In this document: positions 41,970 to 51,262 of the stretch, in pieces
Layout of the letters: the number at the start of each line of letters is the position of its first letter
Numbering within the stretch: the stretch's first letter is position 1
Assembly: GCA_030817875.1 (NCBI GenBank)
Contig: JAUSZU010000001.1
Location: forward strand, 4,836,001 to 4,900,000
Source of the DNA: Flavobacterium sp. W4I14
GTDB taxonomy: Bacteria; Bacteroidota; Bacteroidia; Sphingobacteriales; Sphingobacteriaceae
Reading direction: 5' to 3'
DNA: 64,000 nt
The notes under the pieces: model-generated
Database searches by the model: none
Told to the model about the DNA's origin: nothing
The model's input: the letters and a program-made list of their open reading frames with translations, nothing else
Made by a program: the position numbers and the translations under genes

Positions 41970-42341
41970 TTATTTTGTAAAATTTTCGATTTGCATTAAT
42001 AATTCGTCAACATTTATTGGTTTTGAAACATAACCCGATGCGCCCGCGCTTAAGCAACGTTCCTTATCGCCAACCATGGCCTGGGCAGTTACCGCTAACA
42101 CAGGTATATTTTGCATTTTAGCTGATTTTTTCATTACTGCAATAGCCTGATAGCCGTCCATATCCGGCATCATCATATCCATTAAAACGATGGCAACATT
42201 GTCGTGTTTCTCCATAACAGCAAAACCCTCCTGGGCACTTATAGCTGATAAACAATCGAAACCTTTGGCCTTTAAAACAGCTTTTAAAGCAAAAATGTTT
42301 CGGTTATCATCATCAATTATGAGAATTAATTTTTGAGGCAT
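41970..42341 (-). CDS. Single-domain response regulator
   Basis: The 123-residue bare receiver has DDD in LILIIDDDNRNIFALKAVLK near residue 10, the phospho-acceptor in VAIVLMDMMMPDMDGYQAI near residue 55, and the Lys in SGYVSKPINVDELL. It closely resembles the third receiver of the adjacent hybrid kinase (VLMDMMMPELDGYE), so one may derive from the other. It lies 16 bases downstream of that kinase gene. Confidence 0.93.
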   Translation of the reverse strand: MPQKLILIIDDDNRNIFALKAVLKAKGFDCLSAISAQEGFAVMEKHDNVAIVLMDMMMPDMDGYQAIAVMKKSAKMQNIPVLAVTAQAMVGDKERCLSAGASGYVSKPINVDELLMQIENFTK

Positions 42342-42357
42342 AAAAATAAAAAATGGT

Positions 42358-45300
42358 TTATGATTTATGATGATTTTCGTATAACCAAACCCTTAGTAAC
42401 GATATCAACTGATCCATATCTACTGGTTTGCTGATATAATCGGATGCACCTGCAGCAATACACTTTTCGCGATCGCCCATCATGGCTTTTGCCGTAACGG
42501 CCAAAATAGGCAGGTTCCGGTATTTAATATCCTGCCTGATGGCTGTTGTAGTTTCGTAACCATCTAATTCTGGCATCATCATATCCATTAAAACAACATC
42601 AATTTCAGGGTTTTCATTTAATAGCTTAAGGGCTTCCTTACCATCTGTGGCTGCTACCACTTTCATCTGGTGCTGCTCTAACATTTTGGTTAAGGAGAAA
42701 ATATTACGCACATCATCATCTGCTACAAGAACCGTTTTACCAACCAATACATCCTGTAATTCGGAAAACTTTTTAGGTGTTTTGCTTTTCTCCTTGCTTT
42801 TTTCTTCTACCAGATGAAGAAACAAACCTGCTTCATCCAAAATACGTTGATAAGAATGCGCCGTTTTTACAACGATGGAATCAGCATATTGCTTGATCCG
42901 GTTTTCTTCGCCCTTTGAAAGGTTTTTACCGGTGAAAATGATGATTGGTAAATTCTCTAAACCAGGTGTTTTTTTGACCACCTCAAGGGTTTCGTAAGCA
43001 TGTTTATCAGGAATACCCATATCCAAAATCACGCAGTTAACCTCCGGCTTATGCAGGGCAGAAACACCTTCATTTACCTGGTTAACAATTTCTGTCTGGA
43101 TATTAAAATTGCTTAAAAAATAACTTAATGCCTTGGCATGCTGTTCATTTTCTTCTACAATAAGTACCTTTTTAGGGTGACGGCTTAAGGCATGCTCTAG
43201 TTTTGCAAATATCTCTTGCATGTGCTCAAAAGCAAAAGGTTTATTTATAAAATCTACTGCACCTTTTAACAAACTTTCTTTCTTAACCTGTAAAGAAGAC
43301 ATGATGTGAACTGGAATTGGACGTGTTGAAGGATCCGATTTCAGCTCTTCCATTACCTGCCAACCATCTTTAACAGGCAATTGGATATCGAGTAAAATGG
43401 CAAGTGGTTTAAAGGTTTTCGCCATTTCAATACCGGCATCGCCACGAACGGCAACCAAACCTTTATAATTTCTTTTTCGGGTAAAGTCTAAAAGTGTTTT
43501 GGCAAAAGGGGTATCGTCTTCAACAATTAAAATTACCTTATCATCAGGCTGAATATTTTCTCGGTCATCTTCAATCTCTTGCGGAATATTTTCGACCGTT
43601 AAGTGGCTCACTTTTTTTACAGGAGCCTCTAAAGCGACTACCGGCTTCTCTACTTGAGGTACTGTGCCATCAAAACCTTTATTTCTATCAATGGGTAAGG
43701 TAAGCGTAAAAATACTTCCTTCACCTTCTGTGCTTTTTAAATCAATATATCCGCCCAATAGTTTTGCCAGCTCTCTACTAATTGAGAGTCCAAGGCCTGT
43801 GCCGCCAAATTTGCGACGTGTAGAGCCGTCGGCCTGCTGAAAGGCTTCGAATACCATGCCCTGCTTTTCGGGTGCAATACCTACGCCCGTATCGGTAACT
43901 TTAAATACCAGCGCACCTAACTTTTCATTTTTAGTAATATTTAGGGTTACTGCACCTACGGTAGTAAATTTAATAGCATTTGATAGCAGGTTTTTAATAA
44001 TCTGCTCTAAGCGCATTTTATCCGTATGAAAATACTCAGGTACTTCTGCTGATTTTTCGATAACAAAGTTTAGGTTTTTATCTTTAGCCAAAGGATTAAA
44101 CAGTGAACGCATGTTAAGGATAATCTCATCAACCTTAATATTTGCCCGATCGAGTTCCATTTTGCCTGCTTCAATTTTAGAGAGATCTAAAATTTCGTCG
44201 ATTAAACTTAAAAGCCCCTGACCTGAACTTTGGATAACCTCTGCGTATTCTTGATGCTCGCGATCCATAGCCTCATTTTCAGCCATTAATCTTGATAATA
44301 ACAATATCGAATTAAGTGGTGTTCTCAACTCGTGCGACATATTGGCCAAAAATTCTGATTTGTACCTAGTACTCAGCTCTAAAGCTTCTGCTTTTTGCTG
44401 AATTTCTATATTGCGTTCTTCAATCAATTCATTTTTTTCTTCCAACAGGCTGCTTCTTTCTTCCAGTTCCTGGTTGCTTTGCAACAATTCTTCTTGCTGT
44501 ACACGTAATTCTTCTTCACTGGCCTGAAGTTTCTGCGCCTGTGCTTCGAGCTCTGCATTTAAGCCTTCTAACTCATTGTGCTGAACCTGTAATTCTTCTG
44601 ATTGTGCCTGCGTTTCTTCTAATAACTGCTGAAGCTTTTGTCTGTTCTGTGCACCCAACAGTGCGGTACCCACATCAGATAAAACCAGGTTTAAAAAGTG
44701 TAACTGCAGATCGCTGTATTTACCGATAGTGCCTAATTCTAACCCGCCTATTGAAATTTCATTTCTAATAATTGGAAGCACAATTAACTGAGCTGGTTTA
44801 ATATTCCCGGTAGCGTGTGTGATGGTTAATTCGCTCTGTGGAACATCATCCAATAATATTGGTTTACCTGTTTTAACCGCCTGGCCAATTAAGCCTTGGC
44901 CAAGTTCTAAGGTTTGGGTTAGATTTTGTCCTTGCAAAGCATATTGCCCTTTTAAATGCAGATATCCATCATCCTTAAATAAATAAAGGGCGCCAATCTG
45001 GCTTTTGGTATAATTGGCCAAAAACTCAATAATATCTTCTGCCAAATGGAAAACATCTTTTTCGCCAACCATTTTAACGTTTAAGTTAGCTACACCAGTT
45101 TGCAACCATTCATTCTCTTCTAAAGTATCGAAAGATTTTTTCAATGATGATGACATTGCATTTAGCGATTCGGAAAGCTCGCCAATATCATCTTGTGTCT
45201 GGTTATCGAGTTTTACGCCGTAATTACCATTAGAAATTTGATAGGCAATTTCTTTAATGGCAGCAATACGTTTTTCCATCTCGTATTTTTTATCTTCAAT

Positions 45301-45942
45301 TTCCTGTTGAAGTTTAACACGTTCATCGAAATCGATTGATACTTTCCGGTAAAAAAACAACGTAATCAGAATGGCAAGGAGCGCTGCAATTAAAATCAGT
45401 ATCGGGGTATAGGCCGTAAGTTTATTTAATTCGTTGGTTCTTTCTTCAAGCAATCTTTTCTCTTCGGTTATAATTTTACTTACAATAGACCTGGCCTCAT
45501 CCATATAAACCTTGCCTTGAAACAAAACAGTAGGATCAATAACACCTCCTAAAGTTTTAATCTCTACGGTCGATTTAATGATATCCATTCTTTTAAAAAG
45601 AATACTTTTAAGCGCCGCTATATTTTTTTGCTGAATGCTATTGTCCTTGGTATCGAGTTCAACTTTCTTTAGTATCGAAGCGGCCGAATCACTGGCCCCA
45701 TAATAAGGTGTTAAAAACACCTTGTTTCCAGTTAATAAAAAGCCCCGCTGACCAGTTTCGGCATCTTTTAAATAGGATATAATATTCTCAGAATTTAAAA
45801 TAACCTCATCGCTGTGTTTAACCAGGTCGGTGCTTTTAATAAGGTTGCCAATACTTACATAAGAGGCAAGTGAACTGATAAATAGAATAATTAGCGATAA
45901 GCCAAGGCCTAAGCGTAAATTATTTTTAAGAGTTGTTTTCAT
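42358..45942 (-). CDS. Large hybrid histidine kinase: CHASE3-HAMP-GAF-kinase-three receivers
   Basis: The 1194-residue protein has, in order, a membrane helix (about 9-29), a CHASE3 sensor with YLKDAETGQRGFLLTGN, a second helix near 175-195, a HAMP domain, a GAF domain (about 280-430), and a long coiled coil of Glu/Gln heptads (about 430-520). Next come HisKA with NMSHELRTPLNSILLLSRLM near residue 536 and an ATPase domain with GTGLGLSIS. Three receivers start near residues 799, 924 and 1069, with phospho-acceptors in AILLDIQLP, CVILDMGIP and VLMDMMMP. It presumably senses a periplasmic signal via CHASE3 and passes phosphate along the receivers. The adjoining CheR/CheB may modify it. Confidence 0.93.
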   Translation of the reverse strand: MKTTLKNNLRLGLGLSLIILFISSLASYVSIGNLIKSTDLVKHSDEVILNSENIISYLKDAETGQRGFLLTGNKVFLTPYYGASDSAASILKKVELDTKDNSIQQKNIAALKSILFKRMDIIKSTVEIKTLGGVIDPTVLFQGKVYMDEARSIVSKIITEEKRLLEERTNELNKLTAYTPILILIAALLAILITLFFYRKVSIDFDERVKLQQEIEDKKYEMEKRIAAIKEIAYQISNGNYGVKLDNQTQDDIGELSESLNAMSSSLKKSFDTLEENEWLQTGVANLNVKMVGEKDVFHLAEDIIEFLANYTKSQIGALYLFKDDGYLHLKGQYALQGQNLTQTLELGQGLIGQAVKTGKPILLDDVPQSELTITHATGNIKPAQLIVLPIIRNEISIGGLELGTIGKYSDLQLHFLNLVLSDVGTALLGAQNRQKLQQLLEETQAQSEELQVQHNELEGLNAELEAQAQKLQASEEELRVQQEELLQSNQELEERSSLLEEKNELIEERNIEIQQKAEALELSTRYKSEFLANMSHELRTPLNSILLLSRLMAENEAMDREHQEYAEVIQSSGQGLLSLIDEILDLSKIEAGKMELDRANIKVDEIILNMRSLFNPLAKDKNLNFVIEKSAEVPEYFHTDKMRLEQIIKNLLSNAIKFTTVGAVTLNITKNEKLGALVFKVTDTGVGIAPEKQGMVFEAFQQADGSTRRKFGGTGLGLSISRELAKLLGGYIDLKSTEGEGSIFTLTLPIDRNKGFDGTVPQVEKPVVALEAPVKKVSHLTVENIPQEIEDDRENIQPDDKVILIVEDDTPFAKTLLDFTRKRNYKGLVAVRGDAGIEMAKTFKPLAILLDIQLPVKDGWQVMEELKSDPSTRPIPVHIMSSLQVKKESLLKGAVDFINKPFAFEHMQEIFAKLEHALSRHPKKVLIVEENEQHAKALSYFLSNFNIQTEIVNQVNEGVSALHKPEVNCVILDMGIPDKHAYETLEVVKKTPGLENLPIIIFTGKNLSKGEENRIKQYADSIVVKTAHSYQRILDEAGLFLHLVEEKSKEKSKTPKKFSELQDVLVGKTVLVADDDVRNIFSLTKMLEQHQMKVVAATDGKEALKLLNENPEIDVVLMDMMMPELDGYETTTAIRQDIKYRNLPILAVTAKAMMGDREKCIAAGASDYISKPVDMDQLISLLRVWLYENHHKS

Positions 45943-45960
45943 TATATGGATTAAGGATAA

Positions 45961-47094
45961 TTAGATTTGATTTTTAAGGATTTCCTCTTCTGTAGTAGGG
46001 ATAATAAAATAAAATTCAGAACCCTCATCCGGCACACTGTTTACCCCAATTGTGCCGCCGTGGCGGTTAATAATTTCCGAACAGATGTACAAACCTATTC
46101 CCAGGCCATTAAATCGGTTACTGTTGTCTTCTACCCGATAAAATTTATCAAAAATTTTGTGCTGCTGCTCTTTTGAAATACCAATACCAAAATCTTTTAC
46201 GGCCAGATAAAGTTTTTCATCTTTAATATGCGTGGTTACATTAACCTGATTGGTACCTGGAGCATATTTAATGGCGTTCGTAATAAAATTGATCACCACT
46301 TGCTCCAAGCGCATTTCATCACCAAATATCATTTCGTCTGTTTTGCCCAGTTTGCTGATTTTAAAATCGGGATTAGATTGCTGCAACATCTCGATGGCAT
46401 TGTTTACCATGTTATCAGCATAAAAACTTTTCATGTTAAACTTCATCTTTCCGCTTTCAATTTTTGAGATATCGAGCAGGTCGACAATTAATTCGTTTAG
46501 TTTTTCGAGCTGGGTACTCGCTTTTTCGAGATGGTTTTGGGCCATGCTTTTATCATCTCTGTTAAGGCTGCGCTGTAGCAACTGAATATACCCTTTTACA
46601 CTGGTTAAAGGTGTTTTTAGCTCATGACTGGCAATACTGATAAATTCGTCTTTTTTATGTTCGGCCTGTTTTCGGAACTCGATTTCTTCAAGCAATTTTT
46701 CCTGCACCTCGTTAAGTTTTCTATTCTGCTCGTAAATGCGATAAAATGTTTTTATTTTAAGGAGCAGCACATTAATATCAACGGGCTTCGTAATGTAATC
46801 CAGTCCACCGCTCAGGTACCCTTTGGTAATAAATTTTAACTCTGTATTTACAGCAGAAAGGAATATAATGGCGGTATCTTTTGCCTTACTAAAACCAGAA
46901 ATGGTTTCGGCTACCTCGAAGCCATCCATATCTGGCATTTGGACATCGAGAATAATCAGGACATAGTTATTTTTTAAAACTTTTTTCAGCGCTTCTTCGC
47001 CAGACGATGCGGTATCAACCTCAAAACTGTGTGCCTGTAATACTTTCTGTAACGAGATCAGGTTTTCGGGCCTGTCATCAACTATAAGGATCAT
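45961..47094 (-). CDS. Receiver-histidine kinase fusion (soluble hybrid kinase)
   Basis: The 377-residue protein begins with a receiver (LIVDDRPENLISLQKVL; phospho-acceptor in VLIILDVQMPDMDGFEVAE near residue 51), a short coiled linker, HisKA with SIASHELKTPLTSVKGYIQ near residue 155, and an ATPase domain with NFITNAIKYAPG, VKDFGIGI and GLGIGLYI. It has no membrane segment, so its input is phosphorylation of its own receiver, presumably from the CHASE3 hybrid kinase encoded next. It is the first gene of the six-gene operon. Confidence 0.94.
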   Translation of the reverse strand: MILIVDDRPENLISLQKVLQAHSFEVDTASSGEEALKKVLKNNYVLIILDVQMPDMDGFEVAETISGFSKAKDTAIIFLSAVNTELKFITKGYLSGGLDYITKPVDINVLLLKIKTFYRIYEQNRKLNEVQEKLLEEIEFRKQAEHKKDEFISIASHELKTPLTSVKGYIQLLQRSLNRDDKSMAQNHLEKASTQLEKLNELIVDLLDISKIESGKMKFNMKSFYADNMVNNAIEMLQQSNPDFKISKLGKTDEMIFGDEMRLEQVVINFITNAIKYAPGTNQVNVTTHIKDEKLYLAVKDFGIGISKEQQHKIFDKFYRVEDNSNRFNGLGIGLYICSEIINRHGGTIGVNSVPDEGSEFYFIIPTTEEEILKNQI

Positions 47095-47200
47095 CTTTTA
47101 TTAAAAAAAATAAGAAGCCGGGATAATTATGTTTGGTTCTGAGATAAAAACCTCATTAACTGTAAACAAACAATGCGCTTTTAAAAAAGTTTTTATTTTT

Positions 47201-48043
47201 TTATAAATTGTTTGAATTAAAAGTATCGCCCTGTTTAATATCTCCTGTTTCGAAGCCTTTTTTAAACCAATACATCCGTTGTGCGGAGGTCCCATGGGTA
47301 AAAGAATCTGGCTGAACATCACCAGTGGCCTGTTTCTGCAATTTATCATCGCCTATGGCATTGGCAGCATTTAATGCTTCTTCTATATCTCCTTCATCCA
47401 ATTTAAAATCTTTAAGGTTCTGGGCATTATGCGCCCAAAGTCCGGCAAAAAAATCGGCTTGTAGCTCTAATTTCACCGATAAACGGTTATATTCTTTTTC
47501 GCTCACCTGGCCACGTGCCTGATCTAGTTTTTCCGAAATTCCCAATAAATTTTGAACATGATGGCCTACCTCATGTGCAATTACATAAGCCTGTGCAAAA
47601 TCTCCGGCAGCGCCGAAACGGTTTTTTAAATCATCGTAAAATGATAGATCGATATAAACTTTATGATCGCCAGGGCAGTAAAACGGACCTACATTGGCTC
47701 CTGCATTGCCACAGGCGGTTTGCACAGCTTCTCTAAATAGTCTGAGTTTAGGATACTCATACTGTTTGCCCATCGCCTGAAATTCTTTATCCCATACTTG
47801 CTCGGTTGATTCCAATACACCCGATACAAACTGTGCCTGTGGATCGTTAGCAGGAACGCCCTGCTTAACTTCCTCCGTGCCTGTAGTCGCCGGAAGTTGA
47901 CTAACCAAGCCAGTTAAATCTTTGCCAAAAATTAGGCCTAGCACCACGATTATTATACCTACACCGCCACCGAGGATGGTTTTCCCACCGCCGCCGCTTC
48001 TTCCATCTTCTACATTATTACTGCCTTTACCAAACCATTGCAT
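47201..48043 (-). CDS. YpfJ/KPN_02809 family neutral zinc metallopeptidase
   Basis: The 280-residue protein has a Gly-rich start (SGGGGKTILGGG), a membrane helix at about residues 26-44 (GVGIIIVVLGLIFG), then the zinc peptidase domain of PF04228. The motif is VIAHEVGHHVQNLLG near residue 154, with LQADFFAGLWAHNAQ supplying the third ligand region, and THGTSAQRMYWFKKGFETGD at the C-terminus. The active site would face the periplasm. It is monocistronic. Its promoter region holds the palindrome TATACTAAAGTATA at 48092-48105, a possible operator. Confidence 0.92.
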   Translation of the reverse strand: MQWFGKGSNNVEDGRSGGGGKTILGGGVGIIIVVLGLIFGKDLTGLVSQLPATTGTEEVKQGVPANDPQAQFVSGVLESTEQVWDKEFQAMGKQYEYPKLRLFREAVQTACGNAGANVGPFYCPGDHKVYIDLSFYDDLKNRFGAAGDFAQAYVIAHEVGHHVQNLLGISEKLDQARGQVSEKEYNRLSVKLELQADFFAGLWAHNAQNLKDFKLDEGDIEEALNAANAIGDDKLQKQATGDVQPDSFTHGTSAQRMYWFKKGFETGDIKQGDTFNSNNL

Positions 48044-48281
48044 AATTTACTTCTTTAGTTTAATGAATAACCTTAATTATGGGACAATTGTTATACTAAA
48101 GTATAAATTATTTTTATTGATTTATTCTTTAACATTTTTGCATCGAAAAATGCAGTAATGGATTAAAATCATTTTTATTTAAAGTATTTTACTATTTTTA
48201 GTATACAGTCAATTCAAACAGTGATAATAAAGGAATAAGAAATCTAAAGTCTGTTAAGTATAAAAGTTCAATAATTTGATT

Positions 48282-48959
48282 ATGATTAACACGTGGGAAG
48301 TGCTTAAACATGATGAAAGATTAATTTCAAGTATAGAAAGTCTCCCTACAGCAAGGGACCTATCTTTCAATAATAGAATTACTCCTGCATTTGATATGCT
48401 TTTTGTTCAAGATTCAAATGGCAATTACATCCTTATTGTTTACATGAGGATAAAAATAATATATATAGAGAGGACTAATCAGCATTGGACATTTATAGAT
48501 AAAGACGTATTTGAAAAGAATTTTAGACAAAATATTAATAAAAAGTGGGGTTCATCTAATATTAAAACGTTATCTAATACCAGAAGTAAGAAAACAATTT
48601 CTCTTGATTTTAGATTCTCACTTAATAGGAATAATACATTCAGTTTTAATCATTGGACAATAAATGTTGTAAAATTAAGAAAAGGTGAGTGGGCACAAAG
48701 CTATGTTACAAGAAGTTTAAGAAGCGGTAATTTTGACACCAATGATTTTGATTTTGTCAAAAAAAGCGCTAAAACCTATCAACGTGGAATTGTTCATGAG
48801 TTTGGGCACATGTTAGGTTTAGGGGACGAATACAATACCGGGGTTCATGTTTCAGATTTAGATTCAATAATGAATTCTGGGGAAACAATAAGACAAAGAC
48901 ACCGAGCCATATATATGCAATGGTTAGAAAAAACACTAAGGGAAAAAAACATTCATTGA
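48282..48959 (+). CDS. Metzincin-like metalloprotease of unknown family, no signal peptide
   Basis: I prefer ATG 48282 (225 residues) over a TTG two codons upstream. The C-terminal third has a zinc site HEFGHMLGLGDEYN near residue 172 (HExxHxxGxxD form) and a Met-turn-like DSIMNSGETI near residue 197. The N-terminal half is a beta-rich domain (YILIVYMRIKIIYIE, WTINVVKLRKGEWAQ) with no recognised family. No signal peptide or membrane helix is seen. The coding sequence is AT-rich and uses ATA and AGA codons more than its neighbours, which suggests transfer. A small lipoprotein gene starts 2 bases later, an arrangement seen in effector-immunity pairs. That role is inferred. Confidence 0.65.
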   Translation: MINTWEVLKHDERLISSIESLPTARDLSFNNRITPAFDMLFVQDSNGNYILIVYMRIKIIYIERTNQHWTFIDKDVFEKNFRQNINKKWGSSNIKTLSNTRSKKTISLDFRFSLNRNNTFSFNHWTINVVKLRKGEWAQSYVTRSLRSGNFDTNDFDFVKKSAKTYQRGIVHEFGHMLGLGDEYNTGVHVSDLDSIMNSGETIRQRHRAIYMQWLEKTLREKNIH

Positions 48960-48961
48960 TC

Positions 48962-49360
48962 ATGAGCGAAAAAATATTCTGTGTTATAATTTTATTTCTC
49001 ACTATGTCTTGTGGCCAAAACAAAGATAAATCTATAGAATCAAAAAAAAATATGGATACCCTCTTCAGTATACAGTGGAACCAAATTAAGAACGCAAAGG
49101 ACAGAAAAGATGAAAGGGAATTGGTTGTAAAATTTATAAAATCAATTCAGACAAAGGGTTATGGAGTCGTCAACCCTACTTATATCAACTATAATGGTAA
49201 AACCGTTTCCCTTTCCAACCTTTTTGATGAAAAAAGCCCAGAAAAGTTAAAAAGCGTAAGTGTTGAGATACTAGATAGAACAGGAAAGGCCGCCGATATT
49301 AAGCTTACAGACTGGAATCCTCTCGATCATAAATCCGCAATCTTATTTTTACAGGAATAA
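48962..49360 (+). CDS. Small lipoprotein beside the metzincin-like gene
   Basis: Start at ATG 48962, two bases after the previous stop; 132 residues. The N-terminus (CVIILFLTMSCGQNKDK) is a lipoprotein signal with Cys near residue 18. The mature part is charged and shows no known domain (VNPTYINYNGKTVSLSNLF, VSVEILDRTGKAADIKLTD). Codon use is AT-rich like the upstream gene, so both probably arrived together. It could be a periplasmic inhibitor of the metalloprotease, an inference from pairing and location only. Confidence 0.6.
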   Translation: MSEKIFCVIILFLTMSCGQNKDKSIESKKNMDTLFSIQWNQIKNAKDRKDERELVVKFIKSIQTKGYGVVNPTYINYNGKTVSLSNLFDEKSPEKLKSVSVEILDRTGKAADIKLTDWNPLDHKSAILFLQE

Positions 49361-49475
49361 GCTTATACTTTAGTTAAAGTAAAGCCTTCACGAATTGGCT
49401 GGGCCTTAAGTATTCTTATGGTTGAAATACAATGCTCTTTTATCACACAAAATTAATTACTGTTTATATAGAAAT

Positions 49476-49512
49476 AAAATGGGTGCTTCTAAAAATTAAA
49501 GGCACCCATTTT
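49476..49512. terminator. Intrinsic terminator downstream of gltX
   Basis: AAAATGGGTGC (49476-49486) pairs perfectly with GCACCCATTTT (49502-49512). The hairpin has A/T flanks on both sides and lies between convergent genes, so it may serve both strands. Confidence 0.78.
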
Positions 49513-49532
49513 AATATTTTAAACAGCTAGGG

Positions 49533-51041
49533 CTAACTATTAAAAACAGCAATTGCTTTTGCTATCCTTGTTTTAGTTTCTGTTATCCCCAACAACATAG
49601 CAATATCAAAAACACCAGGTCCAAATTTACCGCCAACCAGCATAATGCGGAAAGGCAACATCAATTCGCCTGGTTTAAAGCCTTTTTCTTCAGCCAAGGC
49701 TTTAAAAGCTGCTTCGGCAGTACCCGCATCAGTTAATGTTAAACGATCAGCAAAAGCATTAAAAAAATCAGCTTTTTCGGCTGTCCATTTTGGTTTTACC
49801 GAGTTTACATCATATTCCGCTGGCGAAGTAAAAAAGTAACTGCTCTGTGCCACAAAATCGGGCAATAAAGTACAGCGATCTTTAATTAAATCAATAACGG
49901 TATTTAAATAAGCATCATCGTTTATTTCAATGCCAGCTTTTTGCAACTCTGCTTTAACGCTTGCCGCCAAGCGCACTGCGCCCTGCAATTTAATCCACTC
50001 ATGGTTATACCATTTAGCTTTTTCGAAATCGAATTTAGCGCCTGCTTTACTAATCCTTTCTATTGAGAATTTTTCTTCCAGCTCTTTTAACGAGAATAAC
50101 TCTTGATCAGTACCATCATTCCAGCCTAAAAGGGCCAGCATATTGATAAAGGCTTCGGGCATAAAACCCATTTCTTTAAACCCTTTGGTTACATCGCCAG
50201 TTTTAGGATCGGTCCAGTTCATGGCATAAACCGGAAAACCTAATCGGTCGCCATCGCGTTTACTTAATTTTCCATGTCCATCTGGCTTTAAGATTAAAGG
50301 TAGATGCGCCCATGCAGGCATCTCCGCTTCCCATCCTAAATACTTCCAAAGTAAAATATGAACCGGTGCAGATGGCAACCATTCTTCACCCCTAAAAGCA
50401 TGAGTAATTTCCATTGCCCTATCATCAACCACAACGGCTAAATGGTAAGTTGGCATTCCATCAGCTTTTAATAATACTTTATCATCAACCAACGAGGTTT
50501 CGAAACTTACATCACCACGGATTAAATCGTTAAAATGTACAATTTCATCAGCTGGTACTTTAATGCGGATAACATGTGGCGTTTTGGCCGCCAATAACTC
50601 TTCAACCTCACTAATGGTAAGGGTTAAAGAATTGCGCATCTGCATACGTGTGGCCTGCCCGTATTGGAAATTTGGAATTTCTTTACGTTTCGCATCTAAA
50701 TCTTCCGGGGTATCGAAAGCGTAGTAAGCGTAACCATCGCTAATTAACTGTTCGGCAAACTTACGGTAGCTGGGTTTGCGTTCGCTTTGGCGGTACGGGC
50801 CATAAGCCCCCGGGAGATTAGGGCTTTCATCTGGTGTAATGCCACACCAATCTAAACAGTTTACAATATATTGTTCTGCGCCTTCTACAAAGCGGTTTTG
50901 ATCGGTATCTTCTACACGAAGTACAAAAGTTCCGTTATTTTTCTTGGCAAACAAATAATTGAACAAGGCAGTGCGTACACCACCTAAATGCAAACCTCCG
51001 GTTGGGCTTGGGGCAAATCTTACTCTAACTTTTTTATCCAT
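49533..51041 (-). CDS. gltX: Glutamyl-tRNA synthetase
   Basis: The 502-residue enzyme charges tRNA-Glu. The class I HIGH-type motif is RFAPSPTGGLHLGGVRTALF near residue 8, and the KMSKS-type motif is KLSKRDGDRLG near residue 253. RVEDTDQNRF and WCGITPDE are also typical. The C-terminal anticodon-binding domain is intact to the end. The gene is monocistronic, with an unusual GC-rich hairpin in its leader. Confidence 0.97.
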   Translation of the reverse strand: MDKKVRVRFAPSPTGGLHLGGVRTALFNYLFAKKNNGTFVLRVEDTDQNRFVEGAEQYIVNCLDWCGITPDESPNLPGAYGPYRQSERKPSYRKFAEQLISDGYAYYAFDTPEDLDAKRKEIPNFQYGQATRMQMRNSLTLTISEVEELLAAKTPHVIRIKVPADEIVHFNDLIRGDVSFETSLVDDKVLLKADGMPTYHLAVVVDDRAMEITHAFRGEEWLPSAPVHILLWKYLGWEAEMPAWAHLPLILKPDGHGKLSKRDGDRLGFPVYAMNWTDPKTGDVTKGFKEMGFMPEAFINMLALLGWNDGTDQELFSLKELEEKFSIERISKAGAKFDFEKAKWYNHEWIKLQGAVRLAASVKAELQKAGIEINDDAYLNTVIDLIKDRCTLLPDFVAQSSYFFTSPAEYDVNSVKPKWTAEKADFFNAFADRLTLTDAGTAEAAFKALAEEKGFKPGELMLPFRIMLVGGKFGPGVFDIAMLLGITETKTRIAKAIAVFNS

Positions 51042-51068
51042 AATGGGTTTGTTGAGCGGTTGCGTTAG

Positions 51069-51108
51069 GCGTTTGGCGCTCTAGCGCTTACCGCTCTGCG
51101 CAAAACGC
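51069..51108 (-). other. GC-rich hairpin in the gltX leader
   Basis: GCGTTTGGCGC (51069-51079) pairs with GCGCAAAACGC (51098-51108) at 10 of 11 positions, with an inner GCGCTCTAGCGC palindrome. It stands out as GC-rich in AT-rich surroundings and lies between the -7 candidate and the gltX start, so it would be the 5' end of the mRNA. Confidence 0.5.
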
Positions 51109-51117
51109 AAGACGTTG

Positions 51118-51125
51118 CAAAGATA
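51118..51125 (-). promoter_or_regulatory. Candidate -7 element of gltX
   Basis: On the minus strand TATCTTTG (51125-51118), an exact TAnnTTTG. No convincing TTTG lies 17-23 bases upstream. Confidence 0.4.
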
Positions 51126-51262
51126 TGTTTTTCATCCATTTTATAGTGTTTCATCTACAATGAAGCTATTAGGCATTCGAAACGATTGCTTTAAGGTTTG
51201 TGAAAAAGCATAATGGTTTTATGTTTTTTTCGTTTTGTTATTGTAATTTGGCTAGCTAAAGC

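Noticed and set aside
40194..47094. Chemotaxis operon
   Set aside because: CheR and CheB are present, but CheA, CheW, CheY-motor partners, receptors and flagellar genes are not; the kinases are hybrid membrane sensors.
48092..48105. Palindrome TATACTAAAGTATA as a defined operator
   Set aside because: Only six paired bases per arm in very AT-rich DNA; mentioned with the YpfJ gene but not called as a site.
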